Below, piece after piece: positions 7,544 through 19,786 of a stretch of 64,000 nucleotides of DNA. The stretch is taken from the NCBI RefSeq assembly GCF_030161415.1, contig NZ_BSSU01000015.1, positions 62,001 through 126,000 on the forward strand, in the 5' to 3' direction. Each line of letters begins with the position of its first letter. The first letter of the stretch is position 1. Both the position numbers and the translations under genes were made by a program. Source of the stretch: Thalassotalea eurytherma. GTDB lineage: Bacteria; Pseudomonadota; Gammaproteobacteria; Enterobacterales; Alteromonadaceae. Under the pieces are notes generated by a model. It saw nothing but the letters and a program-made list of their open reading frames with translations. It did not search any database and was not told the origin of the DNA.

Positions 7544-9343
7544 CTAATAACCTTGGGCTTGGCCATCTTTACGCATTTCACTAGCACCATGATATACGCC
7601 TGATGCTAGATCTTTTAATATCGCCTGATAGCCACCAAACGGCCCACTGGTAATATGGATTTTATGGCCACGTTTCTGCAACGCTCGAACCACATTTGCC
7701 TGTACACCACTTTCCAGCTCTAAAACACCGCCATCTTTCATTCGGCCTTCCCACGTTGGTGACGTAGAGCCTTTATGATGGAAACGCGCTGCATCGCCTG
7801 CCTGCTGAACGTTCATCTCAAAATCAACGATATTAGTGACCATTTGCACATGACCTTGGGGCTGCATTGCACCGCCCATTAAACCAAAGCTCATATAAGG
7901 TTTATTATCTTTGGTGATAAAAGCGGGGATTATTGTATGAAACGGTCGTTTATTTGCTGCATAAACATTAGGGTGCCCCGGTGTCAAAGAATATTGCGCG
8001 CCACGGTTTTGAAAAATAAAACCTAAGCCGTCAGCAACTAAACCAGTACCCATGCCACGGTAGTTACTTTGAATTAAGCTAACCATCATGCCATCTTTAT
8101 CTGCTACGGTGAGATAAATCGTATCGCCCTCAATGAGCTTAGGGTCACCATGTTCTAATTGGTTAGCGGCTTTTTTCATATCAATACGCTGTGCGCGTTG
8201 CTTGCCGTACTTTTCTGATAGTAGGTAATCTAGATTGATGTTTTGATAGGTAGGATCGGCATAAAATCGCGCGCGATCTTCAAACGCAAGTTTCTTAGCT
8301 TCAGTCATGACATGCAAATAATCGGCACTATTATGTCCCATGCTTTTTAAGTCATAGTTTTCTAGTACAGTGAGCATTTGTAATGCAGCAATACCTTGAC
8401 CATTAGGTGGCAATTCCCACACATCATAACCGCGGTAATTTACTGATACAGGGTTAATCCATTCACTGCTATGCTCAGCAAAATCTTCATACCTCAGCGG
8501 TCCACCAATTCGCTTAAAGTAGCCATCCATAGTTTTCGCAATGTCACCTTTGTAAAATGCATCTCGACCACCTTTGGCGATTTTTTCAAGCGTTTTAGCT
8601 AAATCAGGATTACTAAATAGTTGTCCGTGAACTGGTGCTTTACCATCGATTAAATAAGTCGATTGATAATTTTCAATTTCCTCAATCTCGCCCGCTTTAA
8701 ATAGCCTTTCATAGCGCTTTTGGTATATATCCATGTAGTAAGCAATAACTTCTGTGACAGGGAATCCTTCGTTAGCGTAACGAATAGCAGGCGACAAGTT
8801 GGTAGCCATTGGTAATTTGCCAAATTTTTGATGAAGCTCAAACCAAGCATCGACTGTGCCAGGCACAGTTACTGGTGCAGTTCCCCAATTAGGAATTTGA
8901 GACACATCACCAATTTTAGCTTTTAGTTGCGCTAATGATTGACCTTTAGCTGAACGGCCGGAGCCATTTAAACCATGAAGTTTTTGTGTTTTAGGATCCC
9001 AAACAATGGCAAATAAATCGCCACCAATACCGTTGCCTGTTGGTTCCATTAATCCGATTGCTGCATTTGCTGCGATTGCTGCGTCCATCGCACTGCCACC
9101 ATCTTGCAAAATATCGATGGCGACTTGCGTAGCTAATGGATGAGAGGTTGCCGCCATACCGTTTACAGCAAGTATTGGAGAACGTGTTGCCCACGGCGAG
9201 CCAACTACGCGATCGCCACGCCCGTCTTCGCGAAGCTGTACTAACTCACCGGTCACGTCATCAACAATCGTATCTGAAGACTTGGCGAACGAAATAGTTG
9301 ACGCTAGCACTGCACACCCCAGCACTAAAGAGAGTATTTTCAT
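7544..9343 (-). CDS. ggt: Gamma-glutamyltransferase (gamma-glutamyltranspeptidase), periplasmic
   Basis: About 599 residues with a signal peptide (MKILSLVLGCAVLASTISFAKS). The N-terminal nucleophile hydrolase fold is evident from ATSHPLATQVAIDILQDGGSAMDAAIAA, ATGNGIGGDLF-like glycine motifs and PPNGQGIAALQML. The autocleavage threonine falls at about residue 408 in GDTIYLTVADKDG, where the usual TTHYSVVD reads TIYLTVAD; the nucleophile itself is kept. Glutathione and other gamma-glutamyl compounds are the usual substrates. The start is set at the ATG whose product begins with the signal peptide; a TTG four codons upstream is also in frame. It is a single gene, divergent from nothing and convergent with the two-component operon. 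Confidence 0.9.
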   Translation of the reverse strand: MKILSLVLGCAVLASTISFAKSSDTIVDDVTGELVQLREDGRGDRVVGSPWATRSPILAVNGMAATSHPLATQVAIDILQDGGSAMDAAIAANAAIGLMEPTGNGIGGDLFAIVWDPKTQKLHGLNGSGRSAKGQSLAQLKAKIGDVSQIPNWGTAPVTVPGTVDAWFELHQKFGKLPMATNLSPAIRYANEGFPVTEVIAYYMDIYQKRYERLFKAGEIEEIENYQSTYLIDGKAPVHGQLFSNPDLAKTLEKIAKGGRDAFYKGDIAKTMDGYFKRIGGPLRYEDFAEHSSEWINPVSVNYRGYDVWELPPNGQGIAALQMLTVLENYDLKSMGHNSADYLHVMTEAKKLAFEDRARFYADPTYQNINLDYLLSEKYGKQRAQRIDMKKAANQLEHGDPKLIEGDTIYLTVADKDGMMVSLIQSNYRGMGTGLVADGLGFIFQNRGAQYSLTPGHPNVYAANKRPFHTIIPAFITKDNKPYMSFGLMGGAMQPQGHVQMVTNIVDFEMNVQQAGDAARFHHKGSTSPTWEGRMKDGGVLELESGVQANVVRALQKRGHKIHITSGPFGGYQAILKDLASGVYHGASEMRKDGQAQGY

Positions 9344-9483
9344 TATGTTGCTCAATAAAATTGAATAAGTATTAAGCAGTATATGCAGTTTTTTAGCGTG
9401 CTAACATGGTGTTGGTCGCACCCATTAGGTAACACAACGCCAATGAAGTGAAAGAAGGTTGAATAATGGCCTTTGTCGTTGCC

Positions 9484-10335
9484 CTAGTTTTTCAACGATA
9501 ACGCATAGTCGTAAAGCATATTTTTCTTTACGCCGTATATTTTAGCTGCCACTGCACAGGCTTTTTTAGGTGGTAACTCTTCCAGCAAAATTTCAAGGGT
9601 GCTAGCGATTTCAGGCGAAATAGCTTTATCGTCTTTCTCTTTACCTTCAATAATTAACACCATTTCACCTTTAAGCTGATTAGGATCTTCAGCAAGCCAA
9701 GCCAACAAGTTTTGTGCGCTATCGCTATGAACGGTTTCAAAGGTTTTGGTTAATTCTCTAGCCATGACTACTTGGCGATCACCGCCAAGTACGCTAACAA
9801 TATCTTCAACAGTGTCGATTGCTCTACGCGGCGCATCGTAAAACACCATGGTTCTTTCTTCATGAGCTAAATTCGCCAGTGTTTTTTGGCGGGCACCTGA
9901 TTTTGATGGCAAAAAGCCTTCAAAGGTAAATCGATCCGTAGGCAGTCCCGCAACGCTCAATGCGCTAATTGCCGCACATGCACCTGGCACAGCTACAACA
10001 TTTAATTGATGCTCTCTTAAGTGCTTTACGATATGAAAACCAGGGTCGCTAATTAACGGCGTTCCCGCATCTGAAACCAAAGCAATAGACTTTCCTTCTT
10101 GCAACAGTTGGACAAAATAGTCTTGGCGTTGATGCTCATTATGATCATGAAGAGAAATGGTTTTATTACTGATGGTGAAATGATTAAGTAGTCGTTGAGT
10201 ATGTCGGGTATCTTCACACGCAATTAAATCTACTTGTGAAAGTACGCCAAGTGCACGTTCTGTCATATCGGCTAAATTACCAATTGGTGTAGAGACGATA
10301 TAAAGACATCCAGATTCAACGAATTTTTGCGGCAT
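9484..10335 (-). CDS. rsmI: 16S rRNA (cytidine1402-2'-O)-methyltransferase
   Basis: A 283-residue protein of the SAM-dependent tetrapyrrole-methylase fold: LYIVSTPIGNLADMT at the N-terminus, EDTRHT, the SDAGTPLISDPG loop, VPGACAAISALS, FEGFLPSK and FYDAPRRA. It 2'-O-methylates C1402 in the decoding centre of 16S rRNA. The start is placed at the ATG at 10335, preceded by AGGAAGAAG; in-frame ATGs lie 6 and 7 codons upstream. It is divergent from lpoA, the usual gammaproteobacterial arrangement (yraL/lpoA). Confidence 0.95.
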   Translation of the reverse strand: MPQKFVESGCLYIVSTPIGNLADMTERALGVLSQVDLIACEDTRHTQRLLNHFTISNKTISLHDHNEHQRQDYFVQLLQEGKSIALVSDAGTPLISDPGFHIVKHLREHQLNVVAVPGACAAISALSVAGLPTDRFTFEGFLPSKSGARQKTLANLAHEERTMVFYDAPRRAIDTVEDIVSVLGGDRQVVMARELTKTFETVHSDSAQNLLAWLAEDPNQLKGEMVLIIEGKEKDDKAISPEIASTLEILLEELPPKKACAVAAKIYGVKKNMLYDYALSLKN

Positions 10336-10424
10336 GATTAGCTTCTTCCTCATCACAAGTGTTGTGACTACTTAATTTGGCGTTTATTATACCCTTACAG
10401 CTATCGATACGGATATATAACCAC

Positions 10425-12314
10425 GTGCTTTTTAATCGCTTTTTTTCTAAAAATACACCATTAATGGTTGCCGCAGTTGCGACACTTACATTAATGAGCT
10501 GTTCTTCTGGCCCTAAAAAACACACTCAAGAGCAAACCAAAACGCCTGCCGTCGTCGAGCAGCCACAAGAAGTTATTGAAGACGCTGCATATTTTATCGA
10601 GCTGTCACAACAATCATTGGATACTAACCCAGATCAAGCCAGCCAGTTTTTGGTGAATGCTGCAAACCTATACTTGGCGCAAGAAGAACACAGTAATGCG
10701 TTATGGCTAGCAAAAAACCTATTAGCTAAGCCAGAGCTATTAACTGACGAACGACAATATCAATTGCTGCTTATCAAGGGGCAGTCATTAACCGTGCTCG
10801 ATGAAGATGCTGATATTCAAGCGCTACTAACACAAGCCAACGAACTTGTTACTTCGGCTCAGTTACCACACGATATCAAGTTTTATCAGTTACAAGCACT
10901 TGTTGCTGAAAAACAAAATCAAACGATCTTGCAGCTTGATGCGCAATTACGAGTATTTGCCTTGAATGGCCAAAGTAGCAATGATGATATTGTTCGCTTA
11001 TGGGAAAAATTTAGCCAGTTAACCCAGTGGCAACAACAGCAACTAGAACTCAAGAAAGCACCAATGGTGACGCAGTGGCTAAGCTTTACGCAAATAGCCA
11101 ACCAATATGGTCATAATGATGATGTAATGACTCGTAAGTTAGACACTTGGCAACGACAACACTCGACGCATCCAGCAAACTTGATTGCTGAACAATTTAA
11201 AGAGCAAATCGCCTTAACGCACATTAATAATCAGCTGCAAGAATCACAAAGCAAGCAAGTTATCGCTGTAATTCTGCCACTATCAGGCAAACAAGCAATG
11301 GCAGGACAAGTTGCTCAGCAAGGCTTGTTAGCCGCTTACCAAAATAAGAACGAATCGGTTCTACACTTTATTGATGCGAACACTTTAGAATTTGAGACGT
11401 TAGAAGAGCAACTAACTACACTTGAAGCTAGCGCCGTAATTGGCCCCTTATTAAAGAGCCACGTTGAGCAGTTTTTAGCACAAAATATTACATTACCTAG
11501 TTTGCTACTTAACTTACCCAGTGCCAATCAACTCAATGAGAACCAAATTGCAATCTCAATGCGCCCAGAAGATGAAGCTATACAAGCTGCTTCACAATTA
11601 GCCAATCAAAATTATCAAAAGCCATTAATACTTAGTCATAACGATTCTGTTAGTCAACGCATTGCTCAAGCATTTGCCACTCACTGGTTTAAAAGTACCG
11701 CTCAACCCATTGAAAGCATGACCTATAGTCAAGGCAAGGAAATGCAAACCCAGTTGAAAAAGAGCTTATCAGTTGAAGGAAGTGAGTTACGTAATAAAGA
11801 TCTTCGCATCCGTCTTGACCAAGTCATTAAAACGGAATCTCGTAATCGACGCGATATTGATATGATTTACATCGTTGGAAATAATGCACAAACGCGTCTT
11901 ATCAAGCCCTACATAGATGTAAATACATCAACGTTTGCCAGTATCATACCCGTTTATGCGAGCTCACGCAGTCATAGCTTAACGCATGATGATAGTGCCT
12001 TAGTGGATTTAAATGGCATGACATTTACAGAAATGCCTTGGTTAATAAATTCAGAGCAACAAAATACTCCGCTATCTAAAGAAGCCAAAGCGCTGTGGCC
12101 AAACCGCAGTGACTCATTGCAACGTATTTTTGCCATGGGTTACGATGCGCTTTCACTCATTGAGAAATTCAATGCATTTAAGGCAAAGCCCTATGTTCGT
12201 CATTATGGGCAAACAGGGGTGTTAAAGCTCAATGATGAAAACATTCTAACGCGCTCACTGTTATGGGGCCAATACACTCGACGCGACGTAAAGCAATTAG
12301 CTTTTGCCCAGTAA
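10425..12314 (+). CDS. lpoA: LpoA, outer-membrane lipoprotein activator of penicillin-binding protein 1A
   Basis: A lipoprotein of about 629 residues. The GTG at 10425 gives a standard lipoprotein signal (hydrophobic core, then LTLMSC with the lipidated cysteine near residue 26); an ATG at 10377 would add 16 residues and is less likely. The N-terminal half is helical and TPR-like; the C-terminal half is a periplasmic-binding-protein-like fold starting at VIAVILPLSGKQAMAGQ. LpoA reaches from the outer membrane through peptidoglycan to stimulate PBP1A. Order rsmI/lpoA-yraN-diaA-dolP is as in E. coli, which supports the call. Three bases separate it from yraN. Confidence 0.93.
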   Translation: MLFNRFFSKNTPLMVAAVATLTLMSCSSGPKKHTQEQTKTPAVVEQPQEVIEDAAYFIELSQQSLDTNPDQASQFLVNAANLYLAQEEHSNALWLAKNLLAKPELLTDERQYQLLLIKGQSLTVLDEDADIQALLTQANELVTSAQLPHDIKFYQLQALVAEKQNQTILQLDAQLRVFALNGQSSNDDIVRLWEKFSQLTQWQQQQLELKKAPMVTQWLSFTQIANQYGHNDDVMTRKLDTWQRQHSTHPANLIAEQFKEQIALTHINNQLQESQSKQVIAVILPLSGKQAMAGQVAQQGLLAAYQNKNESVLHFIDANTLEFETLEEQLTTLEASAVIGPLLKSHVEQFLAQNITLPSLLLNLPSANQLNENQIAISMRPEDEAIQAASQLANQNYQKPLILSHNDSVSQRIAQAFATHWFKSTAQPIESMTYSQGKEMQTQLKKSLSVEGSELRNKDLRIRLDQVIKTESRNRRDIDMIYIVGNNAQTRLIKPYIDVNTSTFASIIPVYASSRSHSLTHDDSALVDLNGMTFTEMPWLINSEQQNTPLSKEAKALWPNRSDSLQRIFAMGYDALSLIEKFNAFKAKPYVRHYGQTGVLKLNDENILTRSLLWGQYTRRDVKQLAFAQ

Positions 12315-12317
12315 AAG

Positions 12318-13345
<1,028 letters not shown>

Positions 13346-13348
13346 ATC

Positions 13349-13918
13349 ATGAAAATAAATAAGCTTTTTATCGTTATCGGCACTGCTATTGCGCTTCAAG
13401 GTTGTGTAACAGCCGCTGTGGTAGGTGTTGTTGGTGGTGCGGTGGTTGCAAAAGACAACCGCAGTGTAGGTCAGCAAATTGATGACCAAAATATTGAAAT
13501 CAAAGCCTTAGCTGAAATCGCAAAGCAAGACGCCTTAACTGAAGGCAGCAGAATTAAGGTGGTTAGCGTTAATGGTCGTATCCTCGTTGTAGGACAAGCG
13601 AAAAACGAATATGTACGAGACCTAGCGATTAAAACAGTCAATAATATTGATGGGGTTTCTCAAGTCTATAATCAGTTGCGTATTGGCAATGAAACATCAC
13701 TTACAACGCAATCAAATGATGTTTGGCTAACCTCTAAAGTAAAAACAGCGTTATTTACTGATGACAACATCGATGCAACTAATATCAAGGTTGTCACCGA
13801 AAATGGTGAAGTTTTTCTAATGGGCGTTGTTGAACAAACGCAAGCTTCTGCTGCTGTTGAAGTAGCGCGCAATATTAGCGGCGTAAATCGCGTATTCAAA
13901 GCCTTCGAATTCTTATAA
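13349..13918 (+). CDS. dolP: DolP/YraP, dual-BON-domain outer-membrane lipoprotein
   Basis: A 189-residue lipoprotein with lipobox ALQGC (lipidated cysteine near residue 19), followed by a glycine/valine-rich stretch and two BON domains (about 45-115 and 120-189; each has VVSVNGRILVVGQA- or VVTENGEVFLMGVV-type strands). In E. coli DolP binds anionic phospholipids at the outer membrane and supports BAM function and envelope integrity. It is the last gene of the lpoA operon, 3 bases after diaA, and is followed by a strong terminator. Confidence 0.93.
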   Translation: MKINKLFIVIGTAIALQGCVTAAVVGVVGGAVVAKDNRSVGQQIDDQNIEIKALAEIAKQDALTEGSRIKVVSVNGRILVVGQAKNEYVRDLAIKTVNNIDGVSQVYNQLRIGNETSLTTQSNDVWLTSKVKTALFTDDNIDATNIKVVTENGEVFLMGVVEQTQASAAVEVARNISGVNRVFKAFEFL

Positions 13919-13935
13919 AATGTATTAACTAAGAC

Positions 13936-13966
13936 AAAAAAGCCACGCTTTGCGTGGCTTTTTTAT
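13936..13966. terminator. Bidirectional rho-independent terminator
   Basis: AGCCACGC-TTT-GCGTGGCT hairpin flanked by A and T runs, between the convergent dolP and EAL genes. Confidence 0.9.
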
Positions 13967-13982
13967 TGTAAGTAATTAAACG

Positions 13983-16208
13983 TTACTTTTTATTTTTCAA
14001 GTATTCTATAAATTCATTGCTTGGCATTGGTTTAGCGTAATAGAAGCCCTGCACTTCATCACAGCCATGTTTAATTAGGTGCTCTTGCTGTTCGATATCT
14101 TCAATACCTTCAGCGATAACTTTCAAGTCTAATTGCTTACCTAAGCTGATAATCGTTTCAGCGATAAATGAATGCTCACTATCACCAATACTTTGAACAA
14201 ACGAGCGATCAACCTTCAAGCGATCAATCGGTAATTGCAATAAATAATTCATTGACGAATAACCCGTACCAAAATCATCTAACGCTATACTAATTTGCTC
14301 CTGTTTTAAGCGTGTCAATGACTCAATCACCACTTGCGGATCGTCCATCAAGATATTTTCGGTGATTTCAAGCTCGAGTTTATTGCTTGCAACTTGATGT
14401 TGCTTTGTTGCATCGATAATCGAATTAACAAAATTAGAGCGTTTAAACTGAGGGATAGAGACATTGACGGAAATACCTACATCATTAAACCCATTTTGCT
14501 CTAACACTTTGATTTGATTACACGCTTGGTTTATCACCCAGTCGCCAATATCGATAATCAGTCCTGAGTACTCCGCCAATGGCACAAATACCGCTGGAGA
14601 AATAAACTGACCATCTTCTGTCTGCCAACGCAATAAGGCTTCTGCACCGATCACTCTGCCTGAAGATAGCTCTAATTGTGGCTGATACCAAAGCGCTAAG
14701 CGATTGGCTTTAAAATCATGACGTAATTGTCTGATCATGCCTAAGCGCCAAAGGGTTTGGTCTTCCATTTCTTTGGCGTAGTACATGTAATTCACGTTAC
14801 GATCTTTTTTAGCTAGGTTTAACGCGATATTAATTTGGTTGAGCACTTCAACGCCACGTCCGCCGGCATCGCCCTGCCGGCAAAAGCCGAAACACGCACT
14901 TATTGGTAAGAATTGATCGCCAGCTGAAAATGGGTCGATGAAGGTTGCTGATAATCGTTCAGGTGTCAGCACAGAGCTTAAACCAATTAAGCCAAATACA
15001 TCAGAACCAACACGAGCAACTTTACAAGTTGAACCATAGCCTTTGAGGCGGGCCGCTACAGCTTTTAGTAACTGGTTACCAATATCTTGGCCCAACCCGT
15101 CATTAATATCACTAAATTGGCTAATATCGATAAGCACAGCGACAAAGTCATCTTGATCGATATGAGAAAAGTACTCAAGTTCATTCACGAAAGCTAGACG
15201 ATTAGGTAAATCGGTTAGCCAATCTTTATAAGCAGCATTATTTAACTTTTGAAATAAATGAACATTTTCGTAGCCCGTCACCACATTAGTTAGAAAGACT
15301 TCTAAAAGCGGTTTAGCAAACTCAGGCATTGGTTCATTGATCGCTAAATATACGACAGTCCTAAAATCGCCACGCGCTAAATATAAGGAGACATAGTTAT
15401 CATCAAAATGATGAGCTTTTTGCGTAAAGCAACGATTTAATGCTTCAGTGACATCACTATCAAGTACCTGGCTACATTTTTGGTTAACAATTGCAGCTTG
15501 CAGGCCACTTTGTGCCAACACGTATAAACTTAAATCATCTGCACCATCAATGACCCCTTGGCCACGCGCACAAAATACACTGGCAGTTATATTGGCAAGT
15601 AAGCTTTTGAATTGCTCTAAAACGCCGTGTGCGTAATCAGTAATATTATGAAGTTCAAGTAATTCAGAGGTTGCACCAATAACTTTCTCTAAACCTTGCT
15701 GGCTTTGGTTAATGGTATGAATTTGTTGATAAGAACGAATAGCAGCATAGACCGTTGTAACTAATTTACGACGGGTAAGTTCTGTTTTGGTTTTATAGTC
15801 ATTGATGTCGTAATCTTTGATGACACTTTCTTCAGGTGCATATCCCGGCTGACCAGTTCTTAAGACGATACGAATATCTTGACGTTTTAACTCATTACGA
15901 ATGTATTTAACAACATTCAAGCCGGCATCATCTGTTTCCATGACAACATCAAGTAAGACAAGAACAATGTCATCTCGTGACTCAATTAACTGACAAGCAT
16001 CTTGCCCTGAATAGGCATGTAAATATTCTAGCGAACGGCCTAATACAAGCACATCGGATAAGGCGAGTTGAGTTACTGAATGAATTTCAGGATCATCATC
16101 TACAATCAATACTTTCCATGTATCTTCACTTTTTTCGTCTACGACATCATCTTCGTAGAAATCATCAGAAAATAAGAATTCTTCTTCGGCACGCTCTGTT
16201 ACTTGCAT
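13983..16208 (-). CDS. REC-DUF3369-GGDEF-EAL response regulator, likely c-di-GMP phosphodiesterase
   Basis: A 741-residue cytosolic protein. An acidic N-terminal tail (1-30) is followed by a receiver with VLIVDDDPE and D87 in LLDVVME, a DUF3369 sensor region (about 165-310), a GGDEF-like domain whose signature reads VGSDVFGL (catalysis lost) and an EAL domain with EALLRW, LEITENIL, DDFGTGYSS and EGIE intact. It should degrade c-di-GMP under control of phosphorylation by an unknown kinase. It is monocistronic and convergent with dolP. The region upstream to 16420 holds no other gene. Confidence 0.88.
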   Translation of the reverse strand: MQVTERAEEEFLFSDDFYEDDVVDEKSEDTWKVLIVDDDPEIHSVTQLALSDVLVLGRSLEYLHAYSGQDACQLIESRDDIVLVLLDVVMETDDAGLNVVKYIRNELKRQDIRIVLRTGQPGYAPEESVIKDYDINDYKTKTELTRRKLVTTVYAAIRSYQQIHTINQSQQGLEKVIGATSELLELHNITDYAHGVLEQFKSLLANITASVFCARGQGVIDGADDLSLYVLAQSGLQAAIVNQKCSQVLDSDVTEALNRCFTQKAHHFDDNYVSLYLARGDFRTVVYLAINEPMPEFAKPLLEVFLTNVVTGYENVHLFQKLNNAAYKDWLTDLPNRLAFVNELEYFSHIDQDDFVAVLIDISQFSDINDGLGQDIGNQLLKAVAARLKGYGSTCKVARVGSDVFGLIGLSSVLTPERLSATFIDPFSAGDQFLPISACFGFCRQGDAGGRGVEVLNQINIALNLAKKDRNVNYMYYAKEMEDQTLWRLGMIRQLRHDFKANRLALWYQPQLELSSGRVIGAEALLRWQTEDGQFISPAVFVPLAEYSGLIIDIGDWVINQACNQIKVLEQNGFNDVGISVNVSIPQFKRSNFVNSIIDATKQHQVASNKLELEITENILMDDPQVVIESLTRLKQEQISIALDDFGTGYSSMNYLLQLPIDRLKVDRSFVQSIGDSEHSFIAETIISLGKQLDLKVIAEGIEDIEQQEHLIKHGCDEVQGFYYAKPMPSNEFIEYLKNKK

Positions 16209-16420
16209 ATAGCCCTCAAAAAACTGAATATTAAATTCAGCCTAGATACAACTCAAAAAATATAACTTGTTCCCTACTTTACATTCTAGTACATAATAAA
16301 AGTAGGGGTAATATTATTCAATAAATTATAGACGGAATAGTGTAACTTATGACAATCGCAAATAACTAAATAATAACGGCAACTTGATTTTAACAAGCAA
16401 GATTACAACAGGAACAACAC

Positions 16421-17323
16421 ATGACACAAAAAAAAGACTCTAAACAAAGTATTATTAGTGTTTCTGAAAGCAACAATGCCGTTATTCAAACAACTGATAA
16501 TGAGAAGATATCAGAAAAGAAATCCGTAAGTGGTCTGTCATCTGCCAAACAACTATTGACCTTAGCAAAAGCTTTCGCAATCGATGGCAGCCTTTTACCA
16601 CCAGAAAAGCAAATGCCACTGCAAGAACGGGCAGAAAGAAGAGCCTATACAAACAGTCAACGTCAACAATTGAACCTTGAATCTATTATTGTAAAAGCTG
16701 GTCATTATTGTTCTGCCTCAACGATTGCCGAACAAGTTGATGCCGACTGGTTTGCTCAATATACCGAACTAGCAAAAGAAGTCAGTAACAAAACGATGCA
16801 AGAGCTATGGGCGAAAATACTTGCTAAAGAAATCAACACGCCAGGTTCTTTTGCCATCAAAACCTTAAAAGTATTTAAAGGTTTAAGTATTCACGACGCC
16901 AAGCTTTTTGCTAAGGCTACGGCCATTGCCATGCGTGATAATACAGGCAAGCAATATCGAATTATTTCTGGCAGTTACCAAACGCCAAGCATTTGGAATA
17001 GTTTTGATAAAAAAAGAGTACAAAATATCGACTTATCAAAACTAGGATTAAATTTCAGCGATTTACTTACGCTTGCTGAAAACGCATTACTTTTTAATCA
17101 AGAGACTGAAACCGCTCCATTTGAGAAAGGGCAAGAATTAGGCTTAATTTTTCAAGGTAAACCTATTGTACTTCGCAGCGTCAAGAACAACGCCGTATTA
17201 AAGTACTACAAACTGAGTCCTGCTGGCTGTGAACTTGCGAGACTTATTGCCGAAAAACCTGATGAGGATACCCAACAAGGTATTGTCAGTAATATCCTTC
17301 ACCATTTTACTAGCAATGCTTAG
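16421..17323 (+). CDS. TIGR03899 family protein (DUF2806-like), function unknown
   Basis: A 300-residue protein with a low-complexity, charged N-terminus (1-45) and a conserved core: [64 protein letters not shown] and [10 protein letters not shown]. The WAKIL..E...PGSF..KTL motif is what I recall from the TIGR03899/DUF2806 group found in Vibrio, Shewanella and relatives. No catalytic motif or membrane segment was recognised. It is convergent with cysH, and the two 3' ends overlap by 4 bases. An AGGAA site precedes the start. Confidence 0.7.
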   Translation: MTQKKDSKQSIISVSESNNAVIQTTDNEKISEKKSVSGLSSAKQLLTLAKAFAIDGSLLPPEKQMPLQERAERRAYTNSQRQQLNLESIIVKAGHYCSASTIAEQVDADWFAQYTELAKEVSNKTMQELWAKILAKEINTPGSFAIKTLKVFKGLSIHDAKLFAKATAIAMRDNTGKQYRIISGSYQTPSIWNSFDKKRVQNIDLSKLGLNFSDLLTLAENALLFNQETETAPFEKGQELGLIFQGKPIVLRSVKNNAVLKYYKLSPAGCELARLIAEKPDEDTQQGIVSNILHHFTSNA

Positions 17324-18060
17324 ATGCCATCACCATCGGTATGCAGACCACATTCTCGTGCTCGTCCGTTAAAGCGGGTATCGCTTTCATCCATCCCCGC
17401 CGTTAATGGTGATGAACTATGAATATCACCAACAGAGACATAACCTTGTTCCCATAACGGGTGGTATGGCAAATCATGCTTCATCAGGTATTGATGGACA
17501 TCCTTATTTGACCAATCGATAATTGGATGTACTTTAAAACGGCCACGCAATGTAGAAATAACAGACAAACCTTGTCGATGATCAGACTGCTGACGTCGAA
17601 TACCCGAAAACCAAGAATTCGCGTTTAAATCTTTTAACCCGCGCTCTAATGGCTCAACTTTATTCCGACGGTTGTAACGTTTTAATTCATCATCACCTAA
17701 ACACCACTCTTCACCATATTTAGCGAGTTGCCAAGCGGCGCTCTCTTTAGCACGATAAACTTTTAAATTTAAGTTCATACGATCGGTTAACTGATCAATA
17801 AACTGATAGGTTTCAGGAAACATATGCCCGGTATCAGTTAATAAAACAGGAATATCAGGGTAAACCTGCGTGACCATATGCAACATAACAGCTGACTGAA
17901 TACCAAAGCTTGATGAAAGCACAAACTCACCAGGTAAGTGTTCTAAAGCCCATTCAATACGCTGTTCGGGCGTTTTACCCTCTAACGTACTGTTCCACTG
18001 TTCAAACCAAGCTTCAGGCAAAGATGCCGGAAATCGGTTATCAATTGCTGAGTTAGACAT
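17320..18060 (-). CDS. cysH: Phosphoadenylylsulfate (PAPS) reductase
   Basis: A 246-residue thioredoxin-dependent PAPS reductase: [16 protein letters not shown] (PP-loop), [23 protein letters not shown] and the C-terminal ECGLH with the catalytic cysteine. It lacks the extra Cys-Cys pairs of APS reductases, so PAPS is the expected substrate; it yields sulfite. The start is placed at 18060 (MSNSAIDN), overlapping the cysI stop by 8 bases; five further in-frame codons upstream are possible. Last gene of cysJIH. Confidence 0.95.
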   Translation of the reverse strand: MSNSAIDNRFPASLPEAWFEQWNSTLEGKTPEQRIEWALEHLPGEFVLSSSFGIQSAVMLHMVTQVYPDIPVLLTDTGHMFPETYQFIDQLTDRMNLNLKVYRAKESAAWQLAKYGEEWCLGDDELKRYNRRNKVEPLERGLKDLNANSWFSGIRRQQSDHRQGLSVISTLRGRFKVHPIIDWSNKDVHQYLMKHDLPYHPLWEQGYVSVGDIHSSSPLTAGMDESDTRFNGRARECGLHTDGDGI

Positions 18061-19786
18061 GGAAGTCTCTCGCACTGATAATCACTTCAGCAACAACCCC
18101 AACACGGATAGCGAAATCACCAAAACATTCATCAGCCTGACGTTCCGTCGCCCAACGACCAACAAGTGTGTCGATTTCTGACAAGATAGTCGCTTCATCA
18201 ATACCGTCTTTATACAGTTTAGGTATACGTGTACCTTCGGTGTTACCACCTAAATACATATTATATTTACCAGGGCCTTTACCCACTAAACCAATTTCAG
18301 CAAGCATGGCGCGACCACAACCGTTTGGACAACCCGTAACGCGCAAAATGATGCTTTCATCGCTTACCTCATGCTTCGCTAATATCCCTTCAACATCGTC
18401 GACTAAACCAGGTAAATAACGTTCCGCTTCCGCCATTGCTAGTGGGCACGTTGGAAAAGCAACACAAGCCATTGAGTCTTTGCGTTGGCTTGAAACACCG
18501 TCATCAATTAAGCCATGGCTGCGAGCTATTTGTTCTATTTGAGCTTTATCTTGTTGAGCGACACCGGCAACAATTAAGTTTTGGTTAGCCGTCATGCGAA
18601 AGTCGCCTGCGTGAATTTCAGCAATTTTTGCTACGCCCGACTTCAGCGCTTTGTTTGGATAGTCGAGTAACCGGCCATTTTCAATAAACAAGGTTAAATG
18701 ATGTTTACCGTCAATTCCTTCAACCCAGCCGAAACGATCACCACGGTCAGTGAATTCATAAGGGCGTGATGCTTCAAAAACATGCCCTGCACGTTTTTCA
18801 ACTTCAGCTTTAAAGGTATCAATACCCACTCTGTCTAACGTGTATTTGGTTTTAGCGTTTTTACGATTAACACGATTACCCCAGTCTCTTTGGGTCGTAA
18901 CAACAGCAGCGGCCACCTCAAGTGTTTTATCTAAAGGCACAAAACCAAAATCATCGGCACGACGCGGATACGTGGACAAATCACCATGAGTCATTGCCAA
19001 ACCACCACCAACCAGTACATTAAAACCTACAAGTTTGCCATTTTCGCTAATTGCAACAAAGTTCAAGTCATTGGCATGTACATCAACATCATTTTGCGGC
19101 GGAATAACAACCGTGGTTTTAAATTTACGAGGTAAGTATTGGCTGCCTAAAATAGGCTCTTCAGTCGTTTCTACTTTCTCACCATCTAACCAAATTTCAG
19201 CATAAGCATTAGTTTTAGGTAATAAATGTTCACTGATTTTCGTCGCCCATTGGTAAGCTTCTTGGTGAACTGATGACTCAACAGGATTAGAGGTACAAAG
19301 GACGTTACGGTTAACGTCACCAGCAGTAGCAATTGAGTCAATACCAATTGAATTAAGCGTTTGATGCATTAATTTAATATGTGGTTTTAATACACCATGA
19401 AACTGAAACGTTTGACGAGTCGTTAATCTAATAGAGCCATATGACGTATGCTCTTGCGCAAATTTATCAATCGCTAACCATTGCGTTGGCGTAATAATAC
19501 CGCCAGGCATACGTGCTCGAAGCATCACGTTATGTAACGGCTCTAGCTTTTGCTTTTGGCGCTCTGCACGAAAGTCACGATCGTCTTGCTGATACATACC
19601 GTGAAAGCGAATAAGCTGGAAGTTATCAGCGCTAAAGCCCCCCGTCATGCGATCCGTTAGATCATCGCTAATTGTACCGCGTAAATAATTACTTTCGCCT
19701 TTAATACGCTCATTGACGGCTTTTGTGCCTTCAACAATGATAGGGCCTTGCCCTAAAGCTTGTGTTTTAGAATCGGTATTTGACAT
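18053..19786 (-). CDS. cysI: Sulfite reductase (NADPH) hemoprotein beta subunit
   Basis: A 577-residue siroheme/4Fe-4S enzyme reducing sulfite to sulfide with CysJ. Two ferredoxin-like nitrite/sulfite reductase repeats are visible, with [21 protein letters not shown]-like [10 protein letters not shown], and the cluster cysteines in [10 protein letters not shown] and [13 protein letters not shown]. Its start overlaps the cysJ stop by one base (TAATG), so translation is coupled. Length matches the E. coli protein (about 570). Confidence 0.97.
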   Translation of the reverse strand: MSNTDSKTQALGQGPIIVEGTKAVNERIKGESNYLRGTISDDLTDRMTGGFSADNFQLIRFHGMYQQDDRDFRAERQKQKLEPLHNVMLRARMPGGIITPTQWLAIDKFAQEHTSYGSIRLTTRQTFQFHGVLKPHIKLMHQTLNSIGIDSIATAGDVNRNVLCTSNPVESSVHQEAYQWATKISEHLLPKTNAYAEIWLDGEKVETTEEPILGSQYLPRKFKTTVVIPPQNDVDVHANDLNFVAISENGKLVGFNVLVGGGLAMTHGDLSTYPRRADDFGFVPLDKTLEVAAAVVTTQRDWGNRVNRKNAKTKYTLDRVGIDTFKAEVEKRAGHVFEASRPYEFTDRGDRFGWVEGIDGKHHLTLFIENGRLLDYPNKALKSGVAKIAEIHAGDFRMTANQNLIVAGVAQQDKAQIEQIARSHGLIDDGVSSQRKDSMACVAFPTCPLAMAEAERYLPGLVDDVEGILAKHEVSDESIILRVTGCPNGCGRAMLAEIGLVGKGPGKYNMYLGGNTEGTRIPKLYKDGIDEATILSEIDTLVGRWATERQADECFGDFAIRVGVVAEVIISARDFHV